A stretch of DNA of 64,000 bases from the NCBI RefSeq assembly GCF_000313755.1, contig NZ_AMZB01000119.1, positions 19,906-83,905 on the forward strand. Reading direction: 5' to 3'. This DNA is from Pseudomonas nitroreducens TX1 (GTDB lineage: Bacteria > Pseudomonadota > Gammaproteobacteria > Pseudomonadales > Pseudomonadaceae). The translations under genes and the position numbers were made by a program. This document shows, piece by piece, positions 54,148 to 62,939 of the stretch. The notes beneath the pieces were generated by a model, which did no database searches, was not told the origin of the DNA, and worked only from the letters and a program-made list of their open reading frames with translations. Positions within the stretch are counted from its first letter, which is position 1, and every line of letters begins with the position of its first letter.

Positions 54148-55301
54148 GCGGCCCGATCTTCCCTTGGCGGACGGGCAACCGTTTCGCCCTGCTCTGCGAT
54201 GGCGAGCGCTTCTTCCCGCGCATGTTCGAAGCCATCGACAGCGCCGGGCGGCAGATCGAACTGGAACTTTACCTGGTGGAAAGCGGCAGTTGCGCCGAGG
54301 CGTTGCTGGACCGGTTGCTGGCCGCGCTGGTGCGCGGTGTGAAGGTGCGCTGCCTGTTCGACGCCTTCGGTAGCTTGAAGCTGTCCAGCGCCTGGTCGCG
54401 CCAGTTCGTGGAGGCCGGCGGCGAGCTGCGCTATTACAACCCGCTGAACTGGAAGGCCGGGCTGCGCAACCTGTACCGCGACCACCGCAAGCTGTTGTTG
54501 GTGGACGAGCGCATCGCCTATGTCGGCGGCACCGGCGCCACCGACGAGTTCTGGTCGGCGCGGGAAAATCGCAGCGACTGGCACGAAGTGATGGTGGAGA
54601 TGACCGGCCACGTCGTCGGCGACTGGCAGCGTCTTTTCGAGCGGCAGTGGAATGCCTGCCTTGGCGTGCGCGCCTGGAAGCCCCGCGAGGAAGTCCTGCT
54701 GACCCGCCTGCCGCCGCTCCCCAACTATGGAGAGGGGCTGGCGCGGGTCGCCTATGCCGACGCCGGGCAGCACCGCGACATCCTCCAGGCGCTGGTGCGT
54801 TCGTTGCGTGGCGCGCACCAGCGGGTGTGGCTGGCGACGCCTTACTTCCTGCCGACCTGGAAAGTCCGCCGCGCGCTGCGCAAGGCGGCCCAGCGCGGCG
54901 TCGACGTGCGTCTGCTGCTCACCGGGCGGCTCACCGACCATGCGCCGGTGCGCTACGCCGGCCAGCGTTACTACCCCGGTCTGTTACGCGCCGGGGTGAA
55001 GATCTTCGAATACCAGCCGCGTTTCCTTCATCTGAAGATGGTACTGGTCGATGATTGGGTCAGCGTCGGCTCGTGCAACTTCGATCATTGGAACCTTCGG
55101 TTCAATCTGGAGGCCAATGTAGAAGCGTTCGATCCGGCCTTCACCGCGGCGGTTGCCGATTGCCTGGTCGCCGACTTCGCGCAGAGCCGCGAGATCGACC
55201 TGGCTTTCTGGCGCGCGCGCCCTTGGTGGAAACGCCTGCGCGAGCGCCTGTGGGGCTCGCTGGACCGACTGGTGGTGAACTTCCTCGACCGCCGCCGATG
55301 A
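54144..55301 (+). CDS. phospholipase D / cardiolipin synthase-like (ClsB type)
   Basis: 385 aa with two HKD motifs: H114-x-K116-x4-D121 (YRDHRKLLLVDE) and H296-x-K298-x4-D303 (FLHLKMVLVDD), each followed by GG/GS-N residues (VGGTGATD, VGSCNFDHWN). No N-terminal membrane helices, which matches ClsB rather than ClsA. Would condense phosphatidylglycerol with another lipid or an alcohol. The GTG start at 54144 overlaps the YceI stop; this is the only start before the family N-terminus PWRTGNRFALLCDGE. Confidence 0.87.
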   Translation: MSGPIFPWRTGNRFALLCDGERFFPRMFEAIDSAGRQIELELYLVESGSCAEALLDRLLAALVRGVKVRCLFDAFGSLKLSSAWSRQFVEAGGELRYYNPLNWKAGLRNLYRDHRKLLLVDERIAYVGGTGATDEFWSARENRSDWHEVMVEMTGHVVGDWQRLFERQWNACLGVRAWKPREEVLLTRLPPLPNYGEGLARVAYADAGQHRDILQALVRSLRGAHQRVWLATPYFLPTWKVRRALRKAAQRGVDVRLLLTGRLTDHAPVRYAGQRYYPGLLRAGVKIFEYQPRFLHLKMVLVDDWVSVGSCNFDHWNLRFNLEANVEAFDPAFTAAVADCLVADFAQSREIDLAFWRARPWWKRLRERLWGSLDRLVVNFLDRRR

Positions 55302-55349
55302 TGTCGTAGTGCGTCCAGCTGCCGTTCGTCTAGTCGAGAGGAGAGAAGC

Positions 55350-56636
55350 GTGGACGGGTTGCAGAAGAAGGAGCGTTTCATCGGGCTGGAATGGCTGCGC
55401 TTCCTGATGGGCCTTTACGTGGTGATCTACCACACGCTGCACAGCTACCCGGCCGAGCAGAAGTTCGCGGGCCTGGATGACCTCACCGCGCTGGGCTTCT
55501 TCGCCACCAGCACGTTCTTCGTGCTTTCCGGCTTCCTGCTCTGCCACGTCTATGTGACCGACGGGCAGTTGCGCGAGAGCCCGCGCAGCTTCTTCACCAA
55601 GCGCTTGTCCAACCTCTACCCGCTGCACATCTTCTCGATCCTGCTGACCATCGGCGTGCTGCTGGTGGTCAGCGGGCTGGGCATCGGCCCTGACCTCGAC
55701 CAGGCGACGCCGCGCTTCGTCATCTACGACACCAACCAGGCGATTGGCCGGCTGCAGCCAGAGCTGTTCCACCACTGGATGAGCGACCGTGAGCTGCTGT
55801 TCAACAGCATTCTCCAGCTCACCATGATGCAGGCCTGGAACCCGTACTACCTGACCTTCAATGCGCCGCTCTGGTCGCTGTCGACGCTGTTCTTCTTCTA
55901 CCTCTGTTTCCCCTTCGTCGCACCGCGCCTGGCACGCCTGCAGCACAAGTGGCGCTGGTTGCTGGTGTTGTGGCTGCTTTACCTGATTCCGCCGATCCTG
56001 GTGGTCGCCAGCGAGCAGTACGGCATGCCCTGGACCGGCCTGCTGCACCGCAACCCGCTGCTGCGCCTGCCGGAGTTTCTCAGCGGGATCCTCGCCTACG
56101 GGCTGTTCCGCGAGTACAAGGATGCCGGTCGCCTGCCAGGGCGAGGGACGCTGGCGGCGATGGGCGCCTTCGTGCTGGCGAATTTTTTCATCGCCGATTA
56201 CCTCTACACCCACGGCGCCAAGTTCTGGTACTTCCTCCTGCACAACGGCCTGCTGCTGCCGGCGCAGCTGGTGCTGGTGGTGATGTGCGCGATGCCCAAG
56301 GACCCGCGCAGCAGCCTGATCCGTCACTGGTCGCCACGGCTGGGCGCGGCGTCGCTGTCGCTGTTCGCCCTGCACGTGCCGCTGTTCACTTTGTTCTCGC
56401 GTACCGAAAAATTGATCCGGGCGCCGGGTGATTGCCTGGCCGATTGGGCCTTCTGCGTCGAGTCGGCCACCCACCAGCAGCTGTCGCTGTGGCTGTATCC
56501 GCTGTTCCTGCTGTTCATGGTCACCAGCTGCGTGCTGGTGCAGGAACGCTGCGTGGTGCCGGTGCGCAGATGGCTGGTTCGGCATCTGTTGCCGGCGCCG
56601 CCCGCCAGCCGACGACGGGTCGCGACGGAGCCATGA
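55350..56636 (+). CDS. acyltransferase family 3 membrane protein
   Basis: 428-aa polytopic inner-membrane protein of the OafA/acyltransferase-3 family with about ten predicted helices. The diagnostic N-terminus is FIGLEWLRFLMGLYVVIYHTLHSY, with the catalytic-type His in YHT, then FFATSTFFVLSGFLLCH and the R-x10-H-type layout of the family. Transfers acyl groups to sugars, LPS or glucans; target unknown. GTG start at 55350 with GAGGAGAG upstream. Confidence 0.85.
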   Translation: MDGLQKKERFIGLEWLRFLMGLYVVIYHTLHSYPAEQKFAGLDDLTALGFFATSTFFVLSGFLLCHVYVTDGQLRESPRSFFTKRLSNLYPLHIFSILLTIGVLLVVSGLGIGPDLDQATPRFVIYDTNQAIGRLQPELFHHWMSDRELLFNSILQLTMMQAWNPYYLTFNAPLWSLSTLFFFYLCFPFVAPRLARLQHKWRWLLVLWLLYLIPPILVVASEQYGMPWTGLLHRNPLLRLPEFLSGILAYGLFREYKDAGRLPGRGTLAAMGAFVLANFFIADYLYTHGAKFWYFLLHNGLLLPAQLVLVVMCAMPKDPRSSLIRHWSPRLGAASLSLFALHVPLFTLFSRTEKLIRAPGDCLADWAFCVESATHQQLSLWLYPLFLLFMVTSCVLVQERCVVPVRRWLVRHLLPAPPASRRRVATEP

Positions 56637-56809
56637 TCCTCGGTCCGGGCTGCTCGCGAGCAACCTCGAAGAGCAAAGCCCGATCCGGTAAGCGAGCGTG
56701 CTCGCGAAGCGGAGGCTACGTCGGGCCTCGCCAGCGCCGCCGACTTGCGTTGCCCGTGCTAGGTTTTCAGCAGCACCGCCGCTGTGGCCCCTTGCGGACG
56801 ACGACCATC

Positions 56810-57403
56810 ATGCCCCAGGACATCCGCCTGCTCAGCGGCGACGCCATCCGCCCTTTCATCGATGACCTGGTACGACTGCGCATTACCGTGCTCCGCGAGT
56901 ATCCGTACCTCTACGATGGCAGTCCGGAGTACGAAGCCGGGTACCTCGCCAGTCATGTGCGCTCGGCCTGGAGCCTGTGCGTACTGGTAATCGACGAGGG
57001 CCGGGTAGTGGGGGCTTCGACCGGGCTGCCGCTGCTGGACGAGGCCGGGGCTTTCCAGCAGCCGTTCCTGGCACAGGGTTGGAACCCGGAGCGAATCTTC
57101 TATTTTGGCGAGTCGGTGGTTCTGCCGGAGTACCGCAGCGCCGCTCTCGACCTGCGTTTCTTCGAGGAACGCGAGCGCTTTGCGCGAGGCCTGGATCGCT
57201 TCGACTGGTGTGCCTTCTGCGCCCTTCGGCGGCCCCCGGAGCATCCTGCACGACCCGCCCGCTACCGCGCGCCGGATGCCTTCTGGCTGCAGCGCGGCTT
57301 CACCCCGCAACCCTCCCTGCAGAGCGAATGCCACTGGCGCGATATTGGCGAGCAACGGCAGACAGCCAAGTCGATGATGTTCTGGCTCAAGGAACTGAGC
57401 TGA
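56810..57403 (+). CDS. GNAT-family acetyltransferase-like protein
   Basis: 197 aa. Segments LRITVLREYPYLYDGSPEYEAGYL, CVLVIDEGRVVGASTGLPL and FYFGESVVLPEYRSAALDLRFFEERERFA (acetyl-CoA-binding strand and loop) follow the GNAT order, but the canonical Q/R-x-x-G-x-G/A is replaced by RSAALD. WxxGF-type DAFWLQRGF occurs near the end. Substrate unknown. Start at 56810 by domain boundary; the longer upstream frame overlaps the acyltransferase gene. Confidence 0.75.
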   Translation: MPQDIRLLSGDAIRPFIDDLVRLRITVLREYPYLYDGSPEYEAGYLASHVRSAWSLCVLVIDEGRVVGASTGLPLLDEAGAFQQPFLAQGWNPERIFYFGESVVLPEYRSAALDLRFFEERERFARGLDRFDWCAFCALRRPPEHPARPARYRAPDAFWLQRGFTPQPSLQSECHWRDIGEQRQTAKSMMFWLKELS

Positions 57404-57410
57404 ACCGGGA

Positions 57411-57698
57411 TCAGTAACCGGCTTCGCGCTGATGACGAATCGCGAGAATCACCAGTGTTTCGCCGTTGATGCGGTAACGCGCCAGATAGCCGCTGTCGCC
57501 GAAGTCGATGGGCCATTCACGGTACTCCACCGGCATATCGTCGATCAGCCGACCCATCTGTGGGTGTGCGCCCAATGCCTGCGCGGCCTGGAGAATGATC
57601 TGGCCGACGCGGCGTGCGGCGGCGGAGTTGCTCTCGCGAAGGAATCGACGCAGGCGTTCGAGGTCGCGAAGCGCTGCGGGCGCATAGATCACTCGCAT
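57411..57698 (-). CDS. ParE/RelE-family toxin
   Basis: 95 aa: VIYAPAALRDLERLRRFLRE, AARRVGQIILQAAQALGAHP, MGRLIDDMPVEYREWPIDFGDSG-type core and LVILAIRHQREAGY, the ParE fold with the C-terminal strand residues. ParE toxins block DNA gyrase, RelE toxins cut mRNA; sequence fits ParE better. Overlaps the antitoxin by 10 nt on its 3' side. Confidence 0.88.
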   Translation of the reverse strand: MRVIYAPAALRDLERLRRFLRESNSAAARRVGQIILQAAQALGAHPQMGRLIDDMPVEYREWPIDFGDSGYLARYRINGETLVILAIRHQREAGY

Positions 57699-57958
57699 TT
57701 CGGTGCGTCTTGCTCGTCCTCAGCGCCCCAGCTGTTCAGCCAGTTCTCCATTGCTTGGGCCGTGACGTGCTGGCCCGTCGCCTGGAACTCCTCCCAGGCC
57801 TGCTCGGTATCGCGCTTGAGCTTCTCGCGCTGCTCCTCCCGCACGACGTACTGGCCGATGGCTTCGCGGATGATCCAGTGCGGGGTGCGCTGACGCAGCG
57901 CCGCCAGCTCGCGGATGCGGGCGAGCATGTCCTCATCGAGCTTGACTGAAGTCGCCAT
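57689..57958 (-). CDS. ribbon-helix-helix antitoxin
   Basis: 89 aa: N-terminal ribbon-helix-helix DNA-binding fold (MATSVKLDEDMLARIREL, RQRTPHWIIREAIGQYV) of CopG/ParD type, and an acidic C-terminus (GAEDEQDAPKCE) that should wrap the toxin. Precedes the toxin, the standard ParDE order. Direct repeats upstream are its likely operator. Confidence 0.88.
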   Translation of the reverse strand: MATSVKLDEDMLARIRELAALRQRTPHWIIREAIGQYVVREEQREKLKRDTEQAWEEFQATGQHVTAQAMENWLNSWGAEDEQDAPKCE

Positions 57959-57979
57959 GTTCCCATCCCGTTAGTAAAA

Positions 57980-57997
57980 GGTAATACCGGGTAATAC
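57980..57997. promoter_or_regulatory. direct repeats GGTAATAC, candidate antitoxin operator
   Basis: Two exact GGTAATAC copies (57980-57987 and 57990-57997), period 10 nt, one helical turn, 22 nt before the antitoxin ATG. RHH dimers bind such spaced repeats. Confidence 0.55.
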
Positions 57998-58145
57998 TTG
58001 GCCGGTCCTGGATAGGTGTCAAACGGGACAGGATGAGCGGGACATCGGGGGTTGTAACTGTGATGCCATCGACCCGGACTTTCGACGGGTGGCAAGGCCG
58101 GGCGCCATGGTTATGCTCCGGGCATAACCATAAGAGGGACTTTCC

Positions 58146-58724
58146 ATGCTCCGAGTGGCCCTGTGCGCCTTTCTCCTGATGCTGGCCGGCTGCAGTTCGC
58201 CTGGCGCGTTCTTCGGTGCGGTGGACGGGCCGCCGTTCGGTGCGCTGCCGGCGGATTCGCAGCAGGCCACGGTGTACCTCTACCGGCCGCAGAACCAGTG
58301 GTCCGACGAAGAGCTGGAAGCCCCCGGGCTGTTCATCAACAACGAGTTGATCGGCAGCCTGCCGAGCAATGGTTACTTCGCTCTGAGCTTTGCCCCCGGC
58401 AGTTATCCGCTGCAGATGCGCCGCCCGCTGCTGGGCAGCTTCTGGACCTTCTTCGCCGGCGGCAGCCTGGACTTTACCCTGATTGCCGGCTTCACCCTGG
58501 AAGCCCGCGCCGGCGAGGTCTATTACCTGCGCTACGACGAAACCCACACGCCGCCCAAGTACGAACACACCGCCGGGCAGGGCGCCGGTCCGCTGCAACT
58601 GGTGGGCAAGGAGCTCGGCTCGCGGGAAATCCCCGCCACGCGCCAGGTGCAGGAGCCGGTGAGCATCGCCGCCAGCGGCAAGGAAGTGGAGAAACCGGGC
58701 TTCTTCGAGCGCATCGGTCTCTGA
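58146..58724 (+). CDS. DUF2846 lipoprotein
   Basis: 192 aa. Lipobox L-A-G-C (Cys16) after MLRVALCAFLLM. DUF2846 body: ATVYLYRPQNQWSDEE, FINNELIGSLPSNGYFALSFAPG and LEARAGEVYYLRYDE. Function unknown; anchored in the outer membrane by prediction. The start is supported by the signal; GGGAC precedes it. Monocistronic. Confidence 0.8.
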   Translation: MLRVALCAFLLMLAGCSSPGAFFGAVDGPPFGALPADSQQATVYLYRPQNQWSDEELEAPGLFINNELIGSLPSNGYFALSFAPGSYPLQMRRPLLGSFWTFFAGGSLDFTLIAGFTLEARAGEVYYLRYDETHTPPKYEHTAGQGAGPLQLVGKELGSREIPATRQVQEPVSIAASGKEVEKPGFFERIGL

Positions 58725-58826
58725 ACATACGTAGTAGCGGCGTATTACCCCGCCGCCAGCTCGACTGTCTAAGCTCTCCCGCATGCCCGGCCGCCAAGGC
58801 CGGGCCCTGCCTGGAGGACGCCCACG

Positions 58827-59408
58827 ATGGCCGCGAAGAAGATCCTGATGCTGGTCGGCGACTACGCCGAAGACTACGAAACCATGGTGCCGTTCCAGGC
58901 GCTGCTGATGGTTGGGCACACCGTGCATGCCGTCTGCCCGGACAAGAAGGCCGGCCAGAGCATCCGTACCGCCATCCACGATTTCGAAGGCGACCAGACC
59001 TACAGCGAGAAACCGGGCCACAACTTCGCGCTGAACGCCACCTTCGCCGAGGTGCGCGCCGAGGATTACGACGCGCTGCTGATTCCCGGTGGTCGCGCCC
59101 CGGAATACCTGCGCCTGAACGCCAGGGTGATCGAACTGGTGAAAGCCTTTGATGCCGCGAAAAAACCCATCGCCGCCGTCTGCCATGGCGCCCAGTTGCT
59201 GGCCGCTGCCGGTGTGCTCAAGGAGCGCGCGTGCAGCGCCTACCCGGCCTGCGGCCCGGAAGTGAAGCTGGCCGGCGGCGAATACGTGGACATCCCGGTG
59301 GATGCCGCCCACGTCGACGGCAACCTGGTCACCGCGCCTGCGTGGCCTGCGCACCCTGCCTGGCTGGCGAAATTCCTTGAAGTACTGGGCACCAGGATCA
59401 GCCTGTAA
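58827..59408 (+). CDS. DJ-1/PfpI-family protein
   Basis: 193 aa of the class I glutamine amidotransferase-like fold: [20 protein letters not shown], a Glu in [22 protein letters not shown] and the nucleophile elbow in [14 protein letters not shown] (Cys-His). Homologues act as deglycases/glyoxalases, proteases or general stress proteins; the exact activity is not derivable. GGAGG at about 58812-58816 precedes the start. Confidence 0.88.
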   Translation: MAAKKILMLVGDYAEDYETMVPFQALLMVGHTVHAVCPDKKAGQSIRTAIHDFEGDQTYSEKPGHNFALNATFAEVRAEDYDALLIPGGRAPEYLRLNARVIELVKAFDAAKKPIAAVCHGAQLLAAAGVLKERACSAYPACGPEVKLAGGEYVDIPVDAAHVDGNLVTAPAWPAHPAWLAKFLEVLGTRISL

Positions 59409-59441
59409 ACTGGCCTGACATCGAAGCTGGAGAAGCCGTCC

Positions 59442-59744
59442 ATGTGCGAACTCTACGTAAAGGCCGACCCGATTCTCTATGAGTCGCGCTCCCGCTCGCT
59501 GCGCATCCGTGGCGTGGTCACCACGCTGCGCCTGGAGAACCAGTTCTGGGACATCCTGCGCGAGATCGCCGAGGTGGACGGCATGACTACCAACCAGCTG
59601 ATCGCCAAGCTTTATGACGAGGTGATGGACTATCGCGGGGAAGTGGTGAATTTCGCGTCCTTCCTGCGGGTGAGCTGCACCCGCTTCCTCGCCCAGCGCC
59701 GTGACAATGTCGTGGAGCTGAACCGAGTGCCGCGTAGCGCGTGA
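59442..59744 (+). CDS. ribbon-helix-helix domain protein
   Basis: 100 aa with the Ribbon_helix fold (SRSLRIRGVVTTLRLENQFW then MTTNQLIAKLYDEVMDY), a domain also seen in arylsulfate sulfotransferase-like annotations. No C-terminal toxin-binding tail and no partner toxin adjacent, so a solitary transcription factor is more likely than an antitoxin. It starts 33 nt after the DJ-1 gene and is probably co-transcribed. Confidence 0.75.
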   Translation: MCELYVKADPILYESRSRSLRIRGVVTTLRLENQFWDILREIAEVDGMTTNQLIAKLYDEVMDYRGEVVNFASFLRVSCTRFLAQRRDNVVELNRVPRSA

Positions 59745-59821
59745 TCGTTTGGGGCGGGCCATGCCCGCCTTTCGCGGACGAAGTCCGCTCCTGCAGAAGC
59801 GCACCGACGTCACAGGATTTC

Positions 59822-59889
59822 GTAGGAGCGGATCTTATCCGCGAAACCGGCGCGATCCTGGGGGATTCGCGGACAAGGTCCGCTCCTAC
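59822..59889. repeat. REP pair of the GTAGGAGCGG family
   Basis: GTAGGAGCGGATCTTATCCG to GGTCCGCTCCTAC, 68 nt. A shorter relative (GGGCGGGCCATGCCCGCC, then CGGACGAAGTCCGCTCC) precedes it at about 59752-59795. Confidence 0.8.
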
Positions 59890-59960
59890 GGTGATGCGCC
59901 ATTGCTTCCGGTTCTATCCGCGATGGGTTGGCCCGTACGCCGAAGCCACAAAATTCCCAC

Positions 59961-59999
59961 CCATGAAAAAGCCCGGCACATGGCCGGGCTTTTTCATGG
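59961..59999. terminator. terminator of fumarase gene (bidirectional)
   Basis: CCATGAAAAAGCCCGGC / GCCGGGCTTTTTCATGG, perfect 17-bp arms with a 5-nt loop, T/A runs inside the stem. Lies just beyond the fumarase stop. Confidence 0.88.
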
Positions 60000-60015
60000 T
60001 GCGGTCACGCAGCGA

Positions 60016-61539
60016 TCACTGCACTTCCACCGCCAGGTTCTCGGCGATCTTCTTCTGCCAGATGGCCGGGCCGGTGATGTGCACCGACTCGCCATTGGTG
60101 TCGACCGCAACGGTTACCGGCATGTCTTTGACTTCGAACTCGTAGATCGCTTCCATGCCCAGTTCGGCGAAGGCCAGGACCTTGGACTTCTTGATCGCCT
60201 GGGCGACCAGGTAGGCGGCGCCGCCCACGGCCATCAGGTAGACGGCCTTGTTGTCCTTGATCGCCTCGATGGCGATGGGGCCACGCTCGGACTTGCCGAT
60301 CATGCCCAGCAGACCGGTCTGCTCGAGGATCTGGCGGGTGAACTTGTCCATGCGCGTCGCGGTGGTCGGGCCAGCCGGGCCAACCACTTCGTCACCGACC
60401 GGATCGACCGGGCCGACGTAGTAGATGAAGCGGCCCTTGAGGTCCACCGGCAGCTCTTCGCCCTTGTTCAGCATGTCGACCATGCGCTTGTGCGCAGCGT
60501 CGCGGCCGGTGAGCATCTTGCCGTTGAGCAGGATGGTCTCGCCCGGCTTCCAGCTCTGCACTTCTTCCGGGGTGATCTTGTCCAGGTCGACGCGGCGCGC
60601 GGACGGGCCGGCTTCCCAGACGATTTCCGGGTAGGCGTCCAGCGGCGGAGCTTCCAGCGAAGCCGGGCCGGAGCCATCGAGCACGAAGTGGGCGTGACGG
60701 GTGGCGGCGCAGTTGGGGATCATGCAGACCGGCAGGGACGCTGCGTGGGTCGGGTAGTCCATGATCTTCACGTCGAGCACGGTGGTCAGGCCGCCCAGGC
60801 CCTGGGCGCCGATGCCCAGCTGGTTGACCTTCTCGAACAGCTCCAGGCGCAGTTCCTCGATGCGGTTCTGCGGGCCGCGGGCCTTCAGTTCGTGGATGTC
60901 GATCGGGTCCATCAGGACTTCCTTCGCCATCACCGCGGCCTTCTCGGCGGTACCGCCGATGCCGATGCCGAGCATGCCCGGCGGGCACCAGCCGGCGCCC
61001 ATGGTCGGAACGGTCTTCAGCACCCAGTCGACGATGGAGTCGGACGGGTTGAGCATGGCCATCTTCGATTTGTTCTCGGAGCCGCCGCCCTTGGCTGCGA
61101 CGTCCACTTCCACGGTGTTGCCCGGGACGATGGAGTAGTGGATCACTGCCGGGGTGTTGTCCTTGGTGTTCTTACGCGCGCCGGCCGGGTCGGCCAGGAT
61201 GGAGGCGCGCAGGACGTTCTCCGGCAGGTTGTAGGCGCGACGTACACCTTCGTTGATCATGTCGTCGACGCTCATGGTGGCGCCGTCCCAGCTCACGTCC
61301 ATGCCGACGCGGACGAATACGGTGACGATGCCGGTGTCCTGGCAGATCGGGCGATGGCCGGTGGCGCACATGCGCGAGTTGATCAGGATCTGCGCCATCG
61401 AGTCCCGGGCGGCCGGCGATTCTTCACGCAGGTAGGCCTCATGCATGGCCTGGATGAAATCAACCGGGTGGTAGTAGGAGATGAACTGCAGGGCATCGGC
61501 GACGCTCTGGATCAGGTCGTCTTGCTTGATCACGGCCAT
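60016..61539 (-). CDS. fumA: class I fumarate hydratase
   Basis: 507-aa [4Fe-4S] fumarase that interconverts fumarate and malate in the citric acid cycle; oxygen-sensitive and iron-dependent, unlike FumC. N-terminal alpha domain holds a cluster cysteine in GHRPICQDTG and others in NCAATRHAHF and GWCPPGMLGIG; the C-terminal beta domain has TGRDAAHKRM. Length matches P. aeruginosa homologue (from memory PA4333). It has its own promoter and a strong terminator. Confidence 0.95.
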   Translation of the reverse strand: MAVIKQDDLIQSVADALQFISYYHPVDFIQAMHEAYLREESPAARDSMAQILINSRMCATGHRPICQDTGIVTVFVRVGMDVSWDGATMSVDDMINEGVRRAYNLPENVLRASILADPAGARKNTKDNTPAVIHYSIVPGNTVEVDVAAKGGGSENKSKMAMLNPSDSIVDWVLKTVPTMGAGWCPPGMLGIGIGGTAEKAAVMAKEVLMDPIDIHELKARGPQNRIEELRLELFEKVNQLGIGAQGLGGLTTVLDVKIMDYPTHAASLPVCMIPNCAATRHAHFVLDGSGPASLEAPPLDAYPEIVWEAGPSARRVDLDKITPEEVQSWKPGETILLNGKMLTGRDAAHKRMVDMLNKGEELPVDLKGRFIYYVGPVDPVGDEVVGPAGPTTATRMDKFTRQILEQTGLLGMIGKSERGPIAIEAIKDNKAVYLMAVGGAAYLVAQAIKKSKVLAFAELGMEAIYEFEVKDMPVTVAVDTNGESVHITGPAIWQKKIAENLAVEVQ

Positions 61540-61811
61540 GGAGCACGGTCCTCTTCAGGCAGGAAATACAGGCGCAAGGCCTGTTACGTCGGGAGTACGC
61601 CGGCACGGTTCCGGCGAAAAAAGGCGCCGTAGTATACCGCTGCGGCCGCTCGCCGCGCACCCGCCAGTGATCCGACCTTGGTCCCAGATGGCTCCGCAGA
61701 CAGTGCCGGCTCGGTAAAGGAGGCCTTCGGTCGCCCACATTCGGATCGGCTAGGCACTGGGGCGCTTTGATAGTAGAGTGAAGGCCAGGTGCCATTACGG
61801 GACGGAGCCCC

Positions 61812-62939
61812 ATGAGCACGCTGAAACCACCTCTGAAGCAGCACGCCTTACAAAAACTACTCATCAGGCGATTCGGCATGGCCCTCGGGACCTACGCCCT
61901 GGCGCTGCTGTTGTTGTGGTTGGCGGTGTTCGGCGAGTTCTACCGCGCCCCCGCCAGTTTCGCCCTGACCTGCACGCTGCTGGTGGCCGGCAGCCAGGTG
62001 GGGTTCGCCTGGCTGTTTTTCAGCGGGCGCAACCAGCGCTTCAACGACCCGAGCATGACCGAGCCGCAGGTGCTGGTGGCAGTGGTCTGGCACACACTGT
62101 TCCTGGCCAATGTCGACAGCGCACGTGGCACGCTGATGGTGCTCTACGTGCTGATCCTGCTGTTCGGCGTGTTCCAGTTGCAGCCCCGGGTGTTCGCCCG
62201 CTGCGCGGCCCTGGCCTTCATTGCCTTCGCCGGGCTCAATCTTCACGAAGCCTTCCAGCAACGCTTGCAACTGCCTGCCCAGGCGGTGCTGCAGTTGCTG
62301 GTGCTGTTCATCGTGCTGACCTGGCTGAGCCTGTTCGCCGGCTACGTGCAGTCGCTGCGCCAACGCATGCGCCAGCGCCGCTACGCCCTGCAGGCGCACC
62401 AGGACACCCTGCGCGGCATGATGCGCCAGCTCGAAGACCTGGTGGCCACCGACGAACTCACCGGCCTGTTCAACCGCCGGCACTTTCTGCGCCTGGCCGG
62501 CCGCGCGCTGGAGGAAATGCGTCCCGGCCAGCGCCATGGTCTGGCACTGATCGACCTGGACCACTTCAAGCGGATCAACGATGTCCATGGTCATGCCGCC
62601 GGCGACCGCGTGCTGCAGACCTTCGCAGCGGTGGCGCGGGCGTGCCTGCGAGAAGGCGACATACTGGCGCGCTACGGGGGGGAGGAGTTCGTCCTGCTGC
62701 TGCCTGACGCCGACGCCGATCGCCTGACCACCTGCTGTGAGCGTCTGCGCATGGCCTATGGAGCGGCGGAGCCGGTGGGGGTGAACATCGAAGTGCTCAG
62801 CCTCTCGGCGGGCATGACGCTGCTCGACGCCGACGATGACCTCGACGAGGCCTTGCAACGGGCCGACCAGGCGCTCTACCGTGCGAAACGCAGCGGACGT
62901 GACCGCTGCGATGCCGCATGGGAGTGGACGCGTGCCTGA
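61812..62939 (+). CDS. membrane diguanylate cyclase (GGDEF)
   Basis: 375 aa: six predicted membrane helices (about 25-180), a coiled linker, then a GGDEF domain. The active site GGEEF is at 289-293 and an intact I-site R280-x-x-D283 stands five residues before it, so product inhibition by c-di-GMP is expected. Gene order (fumarase-cyclase-ferredoxin reductase) is that of sadC in P. aeruginosa, but this protein is shorter than SadC as I recall it, so identity is left open. Its stop overlaps the next GTG start. Confidence 0.88.
   Translation: MSTLKPPLKQHALQKLLIRRFGMALGTYALALLLLWLAVFGEFYRAPASFALTCTLLVAGSQVGFAWLFFSGRNQRFNDPSMTEPQVLVAVVWHTLFLANVDSARGTLMVLYVLILLFGVFQLQPRVFARCAALAFIAFAGLNLHEAFQQRLQLPAQAVLQLLVLFIVLTWLSLFAGYVQSLRQRMRQRRYALQAHQDTLRGMMRQLEDLVATDELTGLFNRRHFLRLAGRALEEMRPGQRHGLALIDLDHFKRINDVHGHAAGDRVLQTFAAVARACLREGDILARYGGEEFVLLLPDADADRLTTCCERLRMAYGAAEPVGVNIEVLSLSAGMTLLDADDDLDEALQRADQALYRAKRSGRDRCDAAWEWTRA

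Noticed and set aside
54984..56663. 559-residue frame antisense to PLD and acyltransferase
   Set aside because: Gln/His/Arg-rich antisense shadow, no start signal or domain.
57933..59813. 626-residue frame antisense to DUF2846, DJ-1 and RHH genes
   Set aside because: Crosses three convincing plus-strand genes and an intergenic repeat.
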